A stretch of 64,000 bases of DNA from Melieria omissa. Its lineage: Eukaryota; Arthropoda; Insecta; Diptera; Ulidiidae. The notes beneath the pieces are model-generated. The model was not told the origin of the DNA. It saw nothing but the letters and a program-made list of their open reading frames with translations, and did not search any database. The position numbers and the translations under genes were made by a program. Shown in pieces: positions 43,062-57,154 of this stretch (positions are counted from its first letter, which is position 1; each line of letters starts with the position of its first letter). Where the stretch lies: NCBI GenBank assembly GCA_963971225.1, contig OZ020269.1, positions 104,270,067-104,334,066 on the forward strand, in the 5' to 3' direction.

Positions 43062-44641
43062 AAAATTTTTTTTTAACTTTAATTATTTCATTTTCCAAAA
43101 CTCGAACACGTAATAACTTAATTTGCGTACATAAATGCCTGTGCGTGTGTGTTTGTGTGCGCTTAATGCTTTTATAAATTCCGCACTAATTGCTGCCATC
43201 TACTTGGCAACATAATGAATTGCATTTGTTGTTTTTGTTTTGTTGCCGGTGCAATTTTTCTTCATTTTTTTCTGCTTTAATGCGGCGATTAAATTATCGC
43301 ACTCGGCAAATTATTCGCCGCAAGTGCTTAAGTGCACACGAGCCGCATGCAGGCGGTGGCCACAAGTCAAGCAGGCGTCAACCGCAACAGCCGTCAGTCG
43401 GTCTGACAAGGTGTTCACATGGAAAAGTAAAGCGAAAACTGGCTGTGGCCGCGGCGCATGCCACACGCAACACTGCCAACGGGTAAACCATATGAGACCA
43501 CACAACAAAATTAGAATTTTCGCTTTTTTTTTGCAATGTGTGTTTTTGTTGACACAGCATGTTGCATGACATGAGAGAAAATGTGTCAAAATGTGAGTGC
43601 AATAGATTTCAATTTACTTAAAAATGGCAATAAATATAATGCAACAACAATGCAAACAAAACAACAACAAAAAATCGCGCTGTTGTGTAGTTAGGAATTA
43701 TTACACATTAGGTCACCATAACTGCAGTGTTGCATTTAAAGTGCAGCGGAAGCCAGGGTTGCCATTGCATGTTTTAGTGAAACGAAATGCAACATTTTGC
43801 AATCTTTATTAAAGCTAATCAAAATAGAAATTTAGAAAAATTATTATTAATTTTGAAGTAAATTAATTTCTATTTACTTATTGCACACAGCTGTTGCTGA
43901 CCTTTTATATCGCACGCAACAATGGCAACTCTATGCGGCGCGCAAACGAGAATTTAAACTGAAAACAGTAAGTGGCGGCTAGTATGTAGGTGTGCCGCAT
44001 ATAGTTTTGTGCAAGTGTGAATGTGTGTTTTTGTGTGTCTGTGCAACGCCCACTTTCCGCCCAGCGGCGCTGTGTCGTTGCTGAGGTTTTGCGGTTCGCT
44101 TGCAAAACAAAACAACAAACAAACAAATGCAAAAAACGAAAGCGCTTATTTGCGGATCTCGGCGGCAGGACGGTGCAACTTAAACTCGAATTCGCTGGCG
44201 CCGCATATGCAGTCGGCATTTCTGGGATTGTTTGTGTGGTCTGTGTGTGTGTGTGTGTGTTGGTTGCGTTATGTTCTTATCGTCGCATTGCATTCCCATG
44301 CACAAAAGTCCTTTGCGACTATTGTTGCTATCGCGCTACTGCTGTTCTTGTTATTGTAGCTGTTGTTGTTGTTGGCGCCTTTGTTGTTGCTATTGTTGTC
44401 GCCTGCTTATATAACCGCAATTCGCATAATAACCGTACTTTCGGAGTGCATTTTCGTGTTTGTTTTTATGAATTGCGAGCCTCTGTGTCGACAACGATCC
44501 GGCTCACATGGGGCCGGAAGTGGGGAGGTGGAGGACGAGAAAAACGGGAGCACAGCGATTCATTTACAGTTAAGTCAAAATGCGCTCCTTGCGGCTTTCT
44601 GTCCCGTCTGTTTGCGCACTAAAGCGTTCAATACGGAAGTA
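43062..44641. other. GC-richer intergenic region with (GT)n
   Basis: Less AT-rich than its neighbours, with CA/GT-rich and GTT-rich patches (GT run at 44242-44260). The 201-aa ORF at 44017 is built largely from these simple repeats. It could be regulatory or UTR sequence of a gene not seen here. Confidence 0.4.
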
Positions 44642-44888
44642 CAGTGGTGTCTGGATATAGTGAACTAATTATTGCAAGGCCTGTTCACTGTATTCACTAT
44701 TCACTATATCAATTTTAACATTTTTGTTCAAAAACTCGTTTTATTTGCTCAAAATACACTGTTTGCTTTTTACCTGGAGTTGCTTTTAAATATTTTTTAA
44801 ATATTTAGATGCTCCATGTCAAAATTTGGGTGTTCACTATATCGAGGTGTTACCTATATAGGGGGTTCACTATACCCAGACACGACTG
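44642..44888. mobile_element. Tigger-like MITE, family B copy 3
   Basis: 247 bp, ends CAGTGGTGTCTGGATATAG and (reversed) CAGTCGTGTCTGGGTATAG, with TA flanks. It contains GAACTAATTATTGCAAGGCC, the empty site for the family A insertion at 868. Confidence 0.8.
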
Positions 44889-46135
44889 TATTTCGATTGT
44901 GCCAGAAATTCTGGATTTTTAATGCCAATACTAAGATTTTGAAACATCTCGGATTTCTCGGAATTCGTTTGTATTTTTTTTAATGAAATTATTATAAATT
45001 GTTTCATGTCTAATTAAGTATTTGCCTGCTCAACTTTTGTTACAGAAATATGAAAATGTGAAGACATTGTTTTAAAATTCTATGAAATTTATTTAAAAAT
45101 GTGCATGTCAAAAAAAAAAATTAATTAACTAAAAAAATATAAAATAAATAATAATAATAAATAAGTCAAAAACACAAATCTTGTATTGAAGATTATATTA
45201 TTGTTGTTGTATTATATAACAATTTTGTATTTTAATATAATAAAACCATTAAGAAACAATAAAATAATTTTGTTCTTGTATACATTAATATATTTTTGAA
45301 ATTAATAATTTTTTATTTTTTTTATTAATTTTTTAATTAATTATTTTTTTCTATTTTTTTTTTTTATTAGCAATATTTATTTTATTTTTATTTTTTATTT
45401 TTTGTATTACATACAAATTTTGGATTTTTTATATAAAGATAATATTTTTTATTAAAAACAATGCCACGACCGTAAAACAAAATAATTATTGCGTAGGCAT
45501 GTATTAAGATAATTATTTCATTTAAATTGTTTTGTATAAAAAAATAAATAAAAAAACAATAACAAAAATTAAAAACAAAACTAAATATGTTTTTTTTTAA
45601 TGAAAAAATAAAAAGGGCAAAATTAGCAAAGAGTAATTGAAAAAATGTGTGTAACAGTTTTGTTTTCTTCAGTAATTGTTTTTTGTTGTTTTTGTAGTAA
45701 AAAATAAAATTAATACAAAGTATACATTTTTGCTATGAACAAAAAATTGTGATAAAACAAAAGAATTGTATAAAAATTTTTATTTTCATAAACAAAATTG
45801 TATAATTAAATAATAAAGTAAACATTTAAATTAAAAAATTTAATATATTATAATAAAAATAATTAAATTAATTAATTATTAATTAACAAAAATTAATTAA
45901 TGTAATTATAATTAAAAAATTAATAATTTTCTTACCAAATTATAATTTCTTTAAATAAATTATATATTTTTTTATTAACTAAGTAAACATTTAAATGAAT
46001 AATTTGAATAAATTATAATAAAAATATTTTATTTTTTTTAATAAATTATATTTTCTGTAAATAAATTATATAATTATTTTAATAAGTTATAATTTTAAAT
46101 TATATTATATTTTGTAAATAAATTTTGTAAAACAC
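44889..46135. repeat. extremely AT-rich low-complexity block
   Basis: Almost only A and T from about 45100 to 46130, dominated by AATTAATT, ATAATAA and TTTTATT runs. No gene is possible at this composition. Confidence 0.7.
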
Positions 46136-46410
46136 AAAATATTTATGACCCATTCAGACCCATTTCCTGAGTGGGTATTTTGACACATAAGTCAAAACAT
46201 AATTGAGTTACCAGGATGCAAAAATTACATGTGGGCAACGATTCTGTCGGAAGGGGCGTGGAACTCATCAGAGACTATAATGACGCCTTGTGACATAGAA
46301 AACAAGTTTTGCTCTAAGCTGCTTACGCAAGGAGTACCTCTACTGGCTGAATAAAAAATTCACATTTTCTCACAAAAATTTAATAATTTCTTCTTAACAC
46401 TCACTTACGA

Positions 46411-47125
46411 TTACAATTATATTCAAAGTAGGGAGGTTAGTGGGGTTTCGGCAATACATTTTGATTTTTGCTTTGTAGAAACCCAAAAGTTGGCAACGTC
46501 ACAAATCCGATCGTATGGGAGACGCCCTCTGGTGGTAAATTTCTGAACCTTAATTAATTTTGTATTTTTGTACTCAAGAATGTTGGTGATCGCTGAATAA
46601 ATCATTGAAATCGGTTCAGTAGTTCCCGAGATATGATGCTTTCTCGCTTACTTAACTAATACATCTACAAGTGGGAAGCCAATGGCATAGAAAATGGCCA
46701 GTTTTGTATGGCAGTCCCCTTAAGACTTGGAGTTAGCGGGTAGGTATGTTTGGAAGAAACATTCGGAAGAGAAAATAAATGGGTGTCGGCCATATATTTG
46801 ATACATTTGGGGGCAACCTGGGAGCAATGGGAGCCCATTTTATAAAAACAACCATTTTGTATGAGAGCCCCATTAAGGGTTGGAGATAGGGGATGAGTAT
46901 GTTTGAAAGGAATGTTCAGTAAGAAAAACTAGAGGGGTCGGTCATAGATTTTAACCCTCTAAGAGCAACTTCTGACCAGCTGTTGAACAATTTGTCGAAT
47001 TTCTCAGCTTTTTTGTGAACTGTGACCTCGATGCGACGCCATTTAGCCCCACCTTAGCTCCAAAATTTTTTGGCTCATGCACTTTTTCACCCAACCGCAT
47101 AAAATGAGAGGTTAGGGAGCATCGA
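46411..47125. repeat. repeat family D copy 2 (uninterrupted)
   Basis: About 700 bp, colinear with 3061-3107 plus 4188-4890. Carries the mariner-free site near 46458 (CAATACATTTTGATTTTTGC). Confidence 0.8.
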
Positions 47126-50040
47126 TAACCCATTTTTAAGAACCTCCATACAACACTAAATCCACTCTAATGTACATATATGTATTATATAAATATTTTT
47201 AAAAAAATAAAAATTATGTGTATATAAAATAAATTTTCATTTATTATTATTTTTTTTATTTGTTATATAAAAATTCCATGAGAAATATAATGTATTCTTT
47301 TAATAAATATTTGCTTAATTTTAGATTAAATTATATTTTGTAAATAAATTTTTTAAAGCACAAAACATGTATTCTTTGAAAATTTAAATTATTATAAAAA
47401 ATTTGTATTTTGAAATAATCATTTTTATTTCTCCACAAATATTTATTTTGAAATAAAAATGTTAATTTTTGTATACAGACTTTTGGAACTTTAATAAATT
47501 ATATATATATATATATGTATTATAGAAATATTTTTATAAAATATAAAAGTGATGTGTATAAAAGTTCATTTTTTATTAATTTTTTTTTTAATATATAAGC
47601 TTCTATTTCCATGGCACTTTGTTTTTAATGAAAAATGTTTTTTCTAAAATATGTCTAAAACATTTTTCTATAAAGATTCTTTTATTCCAGTAATTCAATC
47701 GAAAACCTCTTACTTTCGAGGCTAAGCCTCGGGATTTCGGGATTCCTGAAAAAAGCCAAAAACCCAGAGGTTCGAAATTAACTATTCTCATGTCTGCATT
47801 GTGTGTAACTGTTGGCAACCCTACATGCCCTCCAATACCCACTGTAGGCCTCTACCTGTGTATGTATGTATGTATGTGAGAAGCACAATCGGCTGTGTGG
47901 CGGCGAAATTTAAACTGCCTGCGTGTGACACGCTGCGGTTGCAATTGGAAAATTAACACATATGCACATAAAACAAAGCAAAAAATCAGTGCAATGCAAA
48001 TGTGAAAGCAATCGTATGTAATAAAATTCTAAACTAGAAATTAGTTCATGGAATTGTATGTATGTGTACGCGTGAATGAGGTGTGCAAATTGAAATTTGC
48101 TATTGTTTGTTGTTGTGGAATTACATTTTATTGAAAACATTACTTAGTTGCACTTATTAGTCGAAATTAATTCTATGAAATTATACGAAATTGAATTATA
48201 CAAACGACCACCAAACTTTTGGAACTTATCTGATAACTGATGAAAGCTGTTAGGTAGAAAATTTGGTAAATTAGAGGTGAAATTGTTTATGCATCATTCA
48301 CGCACACTTTCAATGTTTCCGAACTGCCAAAAAACACATTGAATGCAATGCTTCTGGCCTGAAGTCTCACTTTGGAGAGAAGTCTTGGTTTTCAACACTT
48401 TCACTTTGGTTCTCGGTTATCTTACAAAGAAACCATCACTTTTTACTCTTGGAGTATTTCCTTTCCATGTAGTTGAACTGAAATTATTTTGAGAGTATTT
48501 TTTACTTTCTCGTTTGCAAACTAAGTTTGACATTCTGCGTTGCTTTAATTTCTTCGATTTCATACATTTAATTGTTGTTGTTTTAATAGCGAAACTGTTG
48601 ACAGATGATCGTCGCTGCAGAAACCGAATGTCGTATGTTCAATTGAATTCCATAGCACATACGACAATCGTTTTCTCAGGCGACGAGATATTAATTTTAC
48701 GATGAGCCAAAGGGAAATCCCATTATTTAAAACTACTTTTCAACTTTCTTTTTCCATAAATACTCTCCCTGATATTTATCCAAGAAACTCCCAGAAACAG
48801 CCATCAATTCAGGTTACCCCCCAGAGCTCCTTTCGAAAAAGCGATGTCAAACACGAAATGTCAATTTGACGCTGTCCCTATTTCTGTCACTATTTGAATA
48901 ATAATTTCTGTCATTTTCACATTAATGTCAAACGGCGCTGCCACCAAACCGTATTTACTATGTCAGACTGCAGCAGCCACTAACACTGACACAGTGCTGT
49001 CACATTGGCAGTACATCTTTTTTCGACCGCCCAGTTGGGTGAGTGTGGCAAAAGACAAAACCAAAGTGAAAGCAGAAAGTATCAGTCGCATTGTCAAAAT
49101 GTAAAGAACTAATTAGAATCAAAATGCAAGCAGAGTGACAGTTGTAGCGGCCAACAAGGATGAACGAATGGTGGTCGGGTCGTGACGATGACTGTGTGCC
49201 ACTCCCCCTCTTGTCAATGAGATTTTCCACTAAGCCAACACGACACAAGCGCATGCGAATAGGTCTGAGAAAAAGTCATTGTATGAAACGGGACATTGGC
49301 GGTATTCACAATGTGTTGTAAATGAGTGAAAGAGTTTAGTTTAAAAAAGTGTTTTGAGTTGATTTTGGGGATAGTGTCTGGGTTGCATTGACTGCATTAG
49401 CAGTAAAAAGAAACTCACATGCTTTGTAAGTTGTGTCGAGATGTTGAGATTGTTAGAAAGTTTGAAGGTCTTTTTGAATTTTCAACGAACGTTTTGACGC
49501 TTCTGCCAAAGCAGTTGCACACATCATGAAAGCCCTTATTGTCTTCTAATGGGAACAAAAAAAAAAAAGAAAATCCAAGAAAATGAAAACGAAAAATGAA
49601 ACAAAGCGACACCAGAGCAAAATGAGCAAAGAAGTTCACAAACACACTAAATTTGAATTAGCGAAAAAGGGCCGCCGCAGTAAATAGAAAAATCACACAG
49701 CAACAACACCAACTGACAAACGTCAAAATGACAGCTCAACAAGGCGGAAAAAAGATTATATTCACTTGGGGTGAGCGGGAGACAGGGAGAGTTGGTGCCG
49801 TTTGCAATTATACGACGAAGCGCATACGAGGAGTGCGGGCGGTGCTTTCGCACTTAGGTGAGACGCTACAGCTCTCAATTCTCTCAACACAAACATTTAT
49901 TTTATTTGCACTAAATGAAAAAAAAAGTTTTTTTTGGTGTCTAAACAAGTTAAACACATAAAAATTTTTGTATTTGGAATATTTTAAAATTGTTTCAAAA
50001 TTCTAGTAGTGAGCAAAGAGTTTTTAACAATTTGTATTTC
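47126..50040. other. AT-rich to mixed intergenic, no supported gene
   Basis: 47130-47600 is AT low-complexity. 48800-49950 is less AT-rich, but its ORFs are short and unrecognisable. Confidence 0.45.
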
Positions 50041-50059
50041 TAATTATATCTAATATTTT

Positions 50060-51195
50060 TTTTAAATTTTTGAAAATTTTTTGGTACAAAAAATGAGTGA
50101 ACAGTGGTTTTTGTACTAAAAAAAGTAAATAAATAAATACAATATTTTTGTTTTTTAATTTTAGATAATTTTCTGGTACAAAAATAAGTTAACAGTTTTA
50201 TTTTGTACTAAACACAGTAAATAAATACAAAAATTTTTTTATTTTAGATAATGTTTTGTGCAAACAAATAAGTGAACAGTTTTTTGTACTAAAAAACCTA
50301 AATAAATAAATCAAATATTATTTTGTAATTTTAGATATTTTTCTGGAATAAAAATAAGTGAACAGTTTTATTGTGTACTAAAAACAGTAAATAAATGCAA
50401 TAAATTGTTTATTTTAGATAATTTTTTGGTAGAAACAAATAAGTGAACAGTTTTTTGTACTAAAAAACCTAAATAAATAAATAAAATATTATTTTGTAAT
50501 TTTGGATATTTTTCTGGAATAAAAATAAGTGAACAGTTTTATTTTGTACTAAAAACAGTAAATAAATGCAATAATTTGTTTATTTTGGATAATTTTTTGG
50601 TAGAAACAAATAAATGAACAGTTTATTGGTACTAAAAAACGTAAATAAATAAATAAATAAAATATAATTTTTTAATTTTAGATACTTTTCTGGTATAAAA
50701 AAAATTAGTTAACAGTTTTTTTGTACTAAAAAAGTAAATAAATAAATAACTACAATATTATTTTTTTAATTTTAGATAATTTTTTGGTATACAAAAATAA
50801 GTGAACAGTTTTTTTGTACTAAAAATAGTAAATAAATAAATAAATACAATATTATTTTTTAATTTTAGATATTTTTCTGATATAAAAACAAGTGAAAAGT
50901 TTATTTTGTACTAAAAACAGTAAATAAATACAATAATTTTTTTATTTTACATAATTTTGTAGAAAAAAAAATAAGTGAACAGTGTTTGTACTAAAATTTT
51001 TGTTTAAAATTTTATAATTTTTTTTTTAACTTTTTTAGTATAAAATCATTGTATTTATTTATTTATTTACTTTTTTAGTTCCAAAAAACTGTTCAGTTAT
51101 TTGTTTGTACTAAAAAAGTAAATAAATAAATAAATACAATGTTTTGTTTTAATTTTAGATAATTTTCTGGTATAAAAAAATAAGTTAAAAGGTTT
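50060..51195. repeat. minisatellite, ~86-bp units in ~171-bp dimers
   Basis: The motif AAGTGAACAGTTTT recurs at about 50096, 50188, 50272, 50358, 50443, 50529, 50614, 50708, 50801, 50892 and 50975. Two unit types alternate, giving exact 171-bp steps from 50272 to 50614. One unit is inverted at about 51040-51100 (CTGTTCAGTTATTTG). Each unit contains TAAATAAATA and TTTTAGATA. Confidence 0.85.
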
Positions 51196-51199
51196 ATTT

Positions 51200-52074
51200 T
51201 GTACTAAAAAAATTTAAAAAAATTAAAAAATAAAAACTTATTTTACCATTCCGTTTAATTTTAATTAAAAAAATGTTTAATATAATTATAAATTGATGTG
51301 AATTTCCAACTGAAATCTTCTACTCTTTTTCAAATTTTGTTTTTTTTTGTAATACAAATTTTGCCATTGCGCACCATTATGCAACGGAAACGCTAACAGC
51401 GGCAATTCAAGTAGCTGCGGATGCTGACGCCAGCTTCTTTACCGTTGCGGCCAGTACGTGCGCGCGCGCCACCCACCGGGTCAACTCGACGCCTTTGGCT
51501 CATTTATCATTTCTACACACCAACCGACTTGCCAAAAAAACAAAAAATATCAAGACCAAACCAACAACAATGTGAAAGCGCAGCCAACGAAAAAGATGGC
51601 AAAGACCTTTGCACGACCCCGGCGACAGTTGACGTGGTTGTTGTTGTGAAACGTCAAAGTGATAATTAATCATCGCGTCGAATATGAAAGTGAACACGTT
51701 GCAGCGACACGTGTTCGGGCCAGTCAACATTTCAACTTTCCACGGCGACAGTTTTCGAATTTGTTTTCCTATTCGCTGCGCACGACTTGTGTTGTTGGCT
51801 TCGTTTTTTTTTTTGACAGCCAAAATGTCGGAAGCACTCGAGAAATGGTAAACCGCAGTGCGTTCGGTGCGTTTAATGATTTTATTGCAATTTTTTTTAC
51901 GACAATATTTGCTCTTTTTTTTCGAGAATTCTATTACAAACATAGCACAGAAATTGGTCGCTGATGTTGTTTTCTCATAAGTTTTTCCAAACGAGTTGTA
52001 GATCTTTCCTAGCAATGAGCGATTTTTTCTAGTGGTGTGTCGAGAGTAATTGAAGGTGATTGGAATTCAACAAC
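51200..52074. other. intergenic, no supported gene
   Basis: 51380-51800 is GC-richer. The overlapping ORFs on both strands lack recognisable features. Confidence 0.4.
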
Positions 52075-52571
52075 AACAACACCAAGTTTTGTAGGACATT
52101 TTAGTACCAATTTTGATTAAGTACGAAATAAACACTTAAACACATTTCTAGTTTTGGCTTAATTCTGGCGTTCAACTTAATTTCTGAGCTTTGATGTATT
52201 CAGAGACATGTAGTAGAATTTGATGGCGAATATTTTCGTGGTACATTTTGTCCTCAAAAAGTCCTGTTTTACAGGAAATGTTGGCATTTTAGAAAACAGG
52301 GGTCAAATTGACCCATACAAATAGGAGCTACAGGGTTAAAATGCTCCACAAAAATGTTCGTCGTAGTATTTTACATCAAATTGCTGAACACATTATATAC
52401 CTAAAATGTGAGGTTACATGGTTTTCGTATGGCGATTCACCATAAGAATGTACAAAAAGACGTAGACGATTCAGACGTAAACTTTCAAAACGCCGATACA
52501 CGTATATTTTTTTTTGACCCCCTCTACCAGAATCCGTTGTCAGAATCTTGTTATTTTTTTGGTGTACACTG
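52075..52571. mobile_element. family A element, copy 3 (inverted, truncated)
   Basis: Reverse copy of most of 6990-7480: GGAGCTACAGGGTTAAAATG, TAAACTTTCAAAACGCCGAT and TACCAGAATCCGTTGTCAGA are shared. The right end finishes CACTG then TAA. The left end has no clear TIR. Confidence 0.75.
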
Positions 52572-52639
52572 TAAGTAAAGAATTTTTGATTTTGATAAAT
52601 CTAGAAATGCTTCTATTGATTTTTTTCAGAACTTTGTAT

Positions 52640-52800
52640 TTCTGAATCTCTTCCTGCAATGAGTTCAAAAGCTGTGGACATGAAGAGTTGACAGAAATGA
52701 TACAACATTTTCTGTGCCACTGCTCAGCTCAGCAAGAACGCTTACTTCGGGAACGGGAACGCTTAACCTGGGAACCTGGCTAGAACAGAAAAATGTTCAA
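52640..52800 (+). pseudogene. small LINE knuckle fragment
   Basis: A plus-strand frame reads CNEF...ELTEMIQHFLCHCSAQQE, resembling the C-terminal CxxC...HxxxxC knuckle of RNase H-type LINEs. It is very short and degraded. Confidence 0.45.
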
Positions 52801-54000
52801 TTTTGAACTACTCTTCATCCTTAAGATTGATTGAGACTGTTGGTTGGTTTCAAAGGAAAACAAAAAGGAATTCACAATGGGCCATTTTTGCTTCCGAGTG
52901 GATATGCCGTCTTCTGTTCTTCTTCTTGAATCAACATTAAAACCACTTTTCCGAATTTTGTAATATTTCCTATACTGATATTTGTTTGTTTTATGTTTGA
53001 TCATTATTATTATTATTTTTTCGTGTTGTCTTTGAATCTACATCACAATTTATTAATGTCTAAATTTTTGGTTCAATTTTTTTTCTGTTCTGCGCGCTTC
53101 AAAATCGCTTTACGTTTCATTAAATTTTTACATCACCATTAACTGCAATTGACAGAAATCATTATATTTTACTTTCGCTTGAATTGAGCTATTAACCAAA
53201 ATGCCTCAAGCGAACGTTTTAATTTCAACGGAAATGTGCACAGTTGCTCGGCAGTTATACAAAAATACACGTTGAATATATGCACACATACATACATATA
53301 TGGGCCATTCACAAGCCATGTGGGTTATATCAGATTAAAAAAAAAATATAATAATATAATATATATAATTTTAATATATAATAATATATAATTTTAAGTT
53401 ACCTGTTTTCTATTCTCCTGCTTCTGTTGGAGAGCTAAGAGCGGATAGGACGTCCACAACTTGATCCTTCCACTGAAGTATCGAATACAGGAGCTTCAAA
53501 TGGGAGAAATAGCAATAAAGTACTCAACGAAGTCTACGTTGACTTCCCTGGCCTTACTTATATTAAAAATAAAATTAAAATTTGATCTTATGTGAGGTTT
53601 TCCGGCGAGGGCTGTTCGCCAAACTGCTAAAAGTATTTCCTTTCTAGGTGGAAGCATCTAAATGAAAACAGATCTCCTCCGGCTCAACGTTACAATACGG
53701 TTGGGTGTCGTGCTTAAATGTAAATAAACTCGGAAGCAACCACATTCGCTAAGAATTTGTGTCAGGTTGCAGTCAACATCTCCATGCCGCTTCTGTACTC
53801 ACTCTGGCGTTGAGTCACAGCCTATATATGTGTGCAACAATCGGACATCGAAGTGTCTCAGTGTCTCTACTACTCGTTCACGCTGCTCTGATATACCGAG
53901 TCCCGGAAGGTGGTATCTTTGCCGGTACAACTTGCCCCATCTTTCGCTGTGTTGATCTCATTAAATAAGTTTCTCTCAGAAAATATCCAAGTCTTCTTGT
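52801..54000. other. intergenic, no supported gene
   Basis: AT-rich, with a TA-rich simple stretch at about 53335-53395. ORFs unsupported. Confidence 0.45.
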
Positions 54001-54009
54001 CCAGGGCTC

Positions 54010-55195
54010 TGGACCATTATTATTATATAGGCTATAGAGCACTGCGACCAATTTGATCTTTTGTGCAGCCTTTGTGTTTAACCATCCAAGTTAAGGTATT
54101 TTGTAAATTTTAGCACTTTTTGAGTTTGTAGTTTCCAGATGGTTGATGGCGGTGTTGACGCCTGACCAAAGAGAAATCCAAGGAGAAATCTCTTTCTACT
54201 GAGCGCAAAACATTCGCATAGAATGTGGAGTGATGTTTCCTTTTCTAGCTCGCATATCCTGCACACATACATACGTTGAGGATATTCCCATATTTTTGAG
54301 ATGGTGAGCAATGCCCTGTACCTCAGGTACCCAGTGAGGATGCGAAGGTCCTCTCGGTTTAGCTTGAGGAGTTTGTTGGATACCCCTCTGTCCTGGGCCA
54401 GGAATTGTTTTGCCTACAATAATCCCGTTGTGTTGGTCTATTGGTCAGACAATTCCTGGTAAGCCCATTTCCGTAACCACTCCTGAATGTGTCCTCTCTT
54501 GGTAGTCCACACAATGGTTTCGGACCTATCAGTGGGCGTAAGGCACCCTTTTTCGCTAGGCGGTCGGCTTGTTCATTGCCATCATGTCCTTTGTGCCCTG
54601 GTATCCAGTGCAGTTCTACAGTGTTGCCCCTGCCCAGTTCATTCAAGAGATTGCGGCAGTCTGGCACCAGTCTTGAGGTAGTCGAGTAGGCTTCTAGCGC
54701 CTTTAGGACTGCCTTTAGGACTGACTGTCGGACAGTATATAGATAGATATGTATGCCAGACGACTTTCTGCGTAGGCACTCGCTAGCACACTTCATGATG
54801 GCGTGTGTTTCCGCCTGAAAGATGGTAGCTAGCTTCCCCATTGGAAAAGCTTTGTGAAACCTAGGACCATATACCCCGGCGCCAGTGCTCCCATCTTACA
54901 ACTTCGATCCATCCGTGTACCAGAGTTGCAACCCTGGGTCTGGTATGAATCGATTTGATCTCCATAATTGTCTGTCCAAGATGTTAATCTTGTATCTTTT
55001 GTAGAATTCTGTTTTTCTGTTTTCTCTGGACCATACTGACGCACCATAAAGCAGTACAACTCTTCTACGCCTTCACAACTGTGGCATAGAGAGGTCGTTG
55101 TCGCTGCTTTGGACCCTCTGGCGTTTGGCTTAAGTTTTAATAATGCTACGCCTACCTTATCGGCTGCTAGTTCGAGATGAACTCTGAGGGCCGTA
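54010..55195 (-). mobile_element. non-LTR retrotransposon fragment, minus strand
   Basis: Frames: the RNase H middle and end in 54359-54841 (FQAETHAIMKCASE, HWIPGHKGHDGNEQADRLAK), the knuckle in 54078-54311 (CRICELEKETSLHILCEC), and an upstream decayed part to about 55195. The sequence differs from the other LINE families here. Broken by frameshifts. Confidence 0.85.
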
Positions 55196-55199
55196 GTGC

Positions 55200-57150
55200 A
55201 TTTTTTTTAATTTTTTTATTTATTTTAATAGGTATTTTGGGCGTTTGTTTTGGTGGGTGAAATATATAGTTTCATATGGTATTTCCTTCAAAAATCATAT
55301 AAATGATATTCTGCGTTAGCTCCAAGCGTTGAGTAGCTGAGGTTGCCTTGCATATCTGAAACATTATACTTACCTATTTTTCTCGAAACTAATCACCGTT
55401 TCATTCTGCACAAAATACGTCGCAAACGTTCAGCGTTTCTCCCTATACGACCGAAAACTCAACTGAATTGTGAAAACTCACAAACTTTAATGTTTGGAGA
55501 CAAAAAAAACATCAGTTCGAGCCATAACAAAAATAAATCAGTAAATAAATTTTTTACGCCATATTGTTAAAAGAACTCAGATTCCTACCGTGAATAAATT
55601 CCTACCGGAAATAAATGACATATCAAACAGCTACATACATATATATTTTATATATTTATTTTGAAATGATTTTACCCATTAACAATAACATTTAAAACAT
55701 ATTTGGCAATCTGTGTGATATTTTTGTTAAGGTGGTTTGACAATGTGGTTTAATATTTTTCTTACACCTCTACCATTCTATCATGGGTTTAGGTTTTCTA
55801 GTAGTCGGTTTTCTGGTAGTTTTTCTGGTAGAACGAGTAGTCCCTTTCGTGGTAGGATTCTAAAAAAAAATGAAAGAAATTATGCTTGATGAGCTTGATG
55901 ATTGATGGTTTGATGTCGAAAACCATATATCACAATGAAGTACTTCGAGTGACAAATCCTAGCGGGCAAATATAAAATTTTGTAAGTTTAAAAAGATTAA
56001 AGAATAAAATAAAATACTACTTTACCGGGACAATGCAAATGAAGATGAGATTCGATTCAATTCGAAAATAATAACAAAGTCCAACTGTTTGTGTAGTTAT
56101 TATGTATACATATGGTAGTATATAAATTGCTGTCAGGTGCTGTTCTGTGGGCCCACTTTTGCTCGACTTGATTGTAATGCTTTGTAAGCGAGCACATCTT
56201 TTCTACTGACCGCATTCAAAGCTCAGCGTGCACACTGGGCTGTGTGCAGCAAGTATGGAAATACATAAACATATACAGAAACGTGTCAAATAATTATATA
56301 CAAGTCGAACATTGCATGAGAAATTGAATAATAGTTTAGCAATTTGGTTGTTGTTGTCCGGTAATAGCTAAAAGCTAATAAAAACTACAAACTAGTGGCG
56401 GACCGATTTATATGAAAGAGAACGTTCTATACGTCTTTGTTGTACAGTATAATGTTGCGCAAGTATTATATGAATTGCATGGCAAGTAAATATGTATGTC
56501 AATGGTATTTTAAGTAACAAAAAGTATCTTATTTCCGAACGCCATGCTGCTTATTTACCCCGTCCGAGGCTGGTTGACCAAGCACTTCCAATCGTTCTTT
56601 GGACTTTTCGACAGTAAACTTGTGAATTATTGAAATTATTCGCAATAAACATGAGCCACTCGATTTTAGGTAATTTAAAAGAGATCATTAGGACAATAAA
56701 TCAATCTGGTTTCTTGGTAATAGAAATATTAGAAATATTATTATTATATATTTTTAAGAGTTCCATTGACACATTGCTGTTCATCAGACCGCAGCCATTG
56801 CCACCTTTCCTTGACTAGCAAGTTTCCGGACTCGCAACTAATTGAAATAGATCTGCCCAGACTCGCTGTTGGGTGATTCTGAGGCCTTCGATAGGCCGCA
56901 AGTTTCTGGGAATATATAACTCTTGAGTAGGCATCCGAACTAATGACAATACTATGGCCCAATCGTGTTCTTAAGTAACTGCTTTCAGTTGCCCTAAACT
57001 AACGTAAACGAATCTAACTTTCAGACCAAAAATCCCTATCATACGGTTTTTTAGAATAGGTGTATTTATATTTGAATATATCCAAACTAACGGAAACCTG
57101 TTGCATTCAAATAAGCTCATCAAAGACAACAACCTCTCTATTATTTAATA
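55200..57150. other. intergenic, no supported gene
   Basis: AT-rich to mixed; no recognisable coding or TE signature. Confidence 0.45.
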
Positions 57151-57154
57151 ACAT

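Noticed and set aside
44017..44622. 201-aa plus-strand ORF with hydrophobic stretches
   Set aside because: Built from (GT)n and GTT-rich simple sequence (VCVVCVCVCV, VIVAVVVVGA). No homology, and overlapping ORFs exist in other frames.
51500..52015. 171-aa minus-strand ORF
   Set aside because: No domain, signal or conserved motif; equally long ORFs overlap on the other strand.
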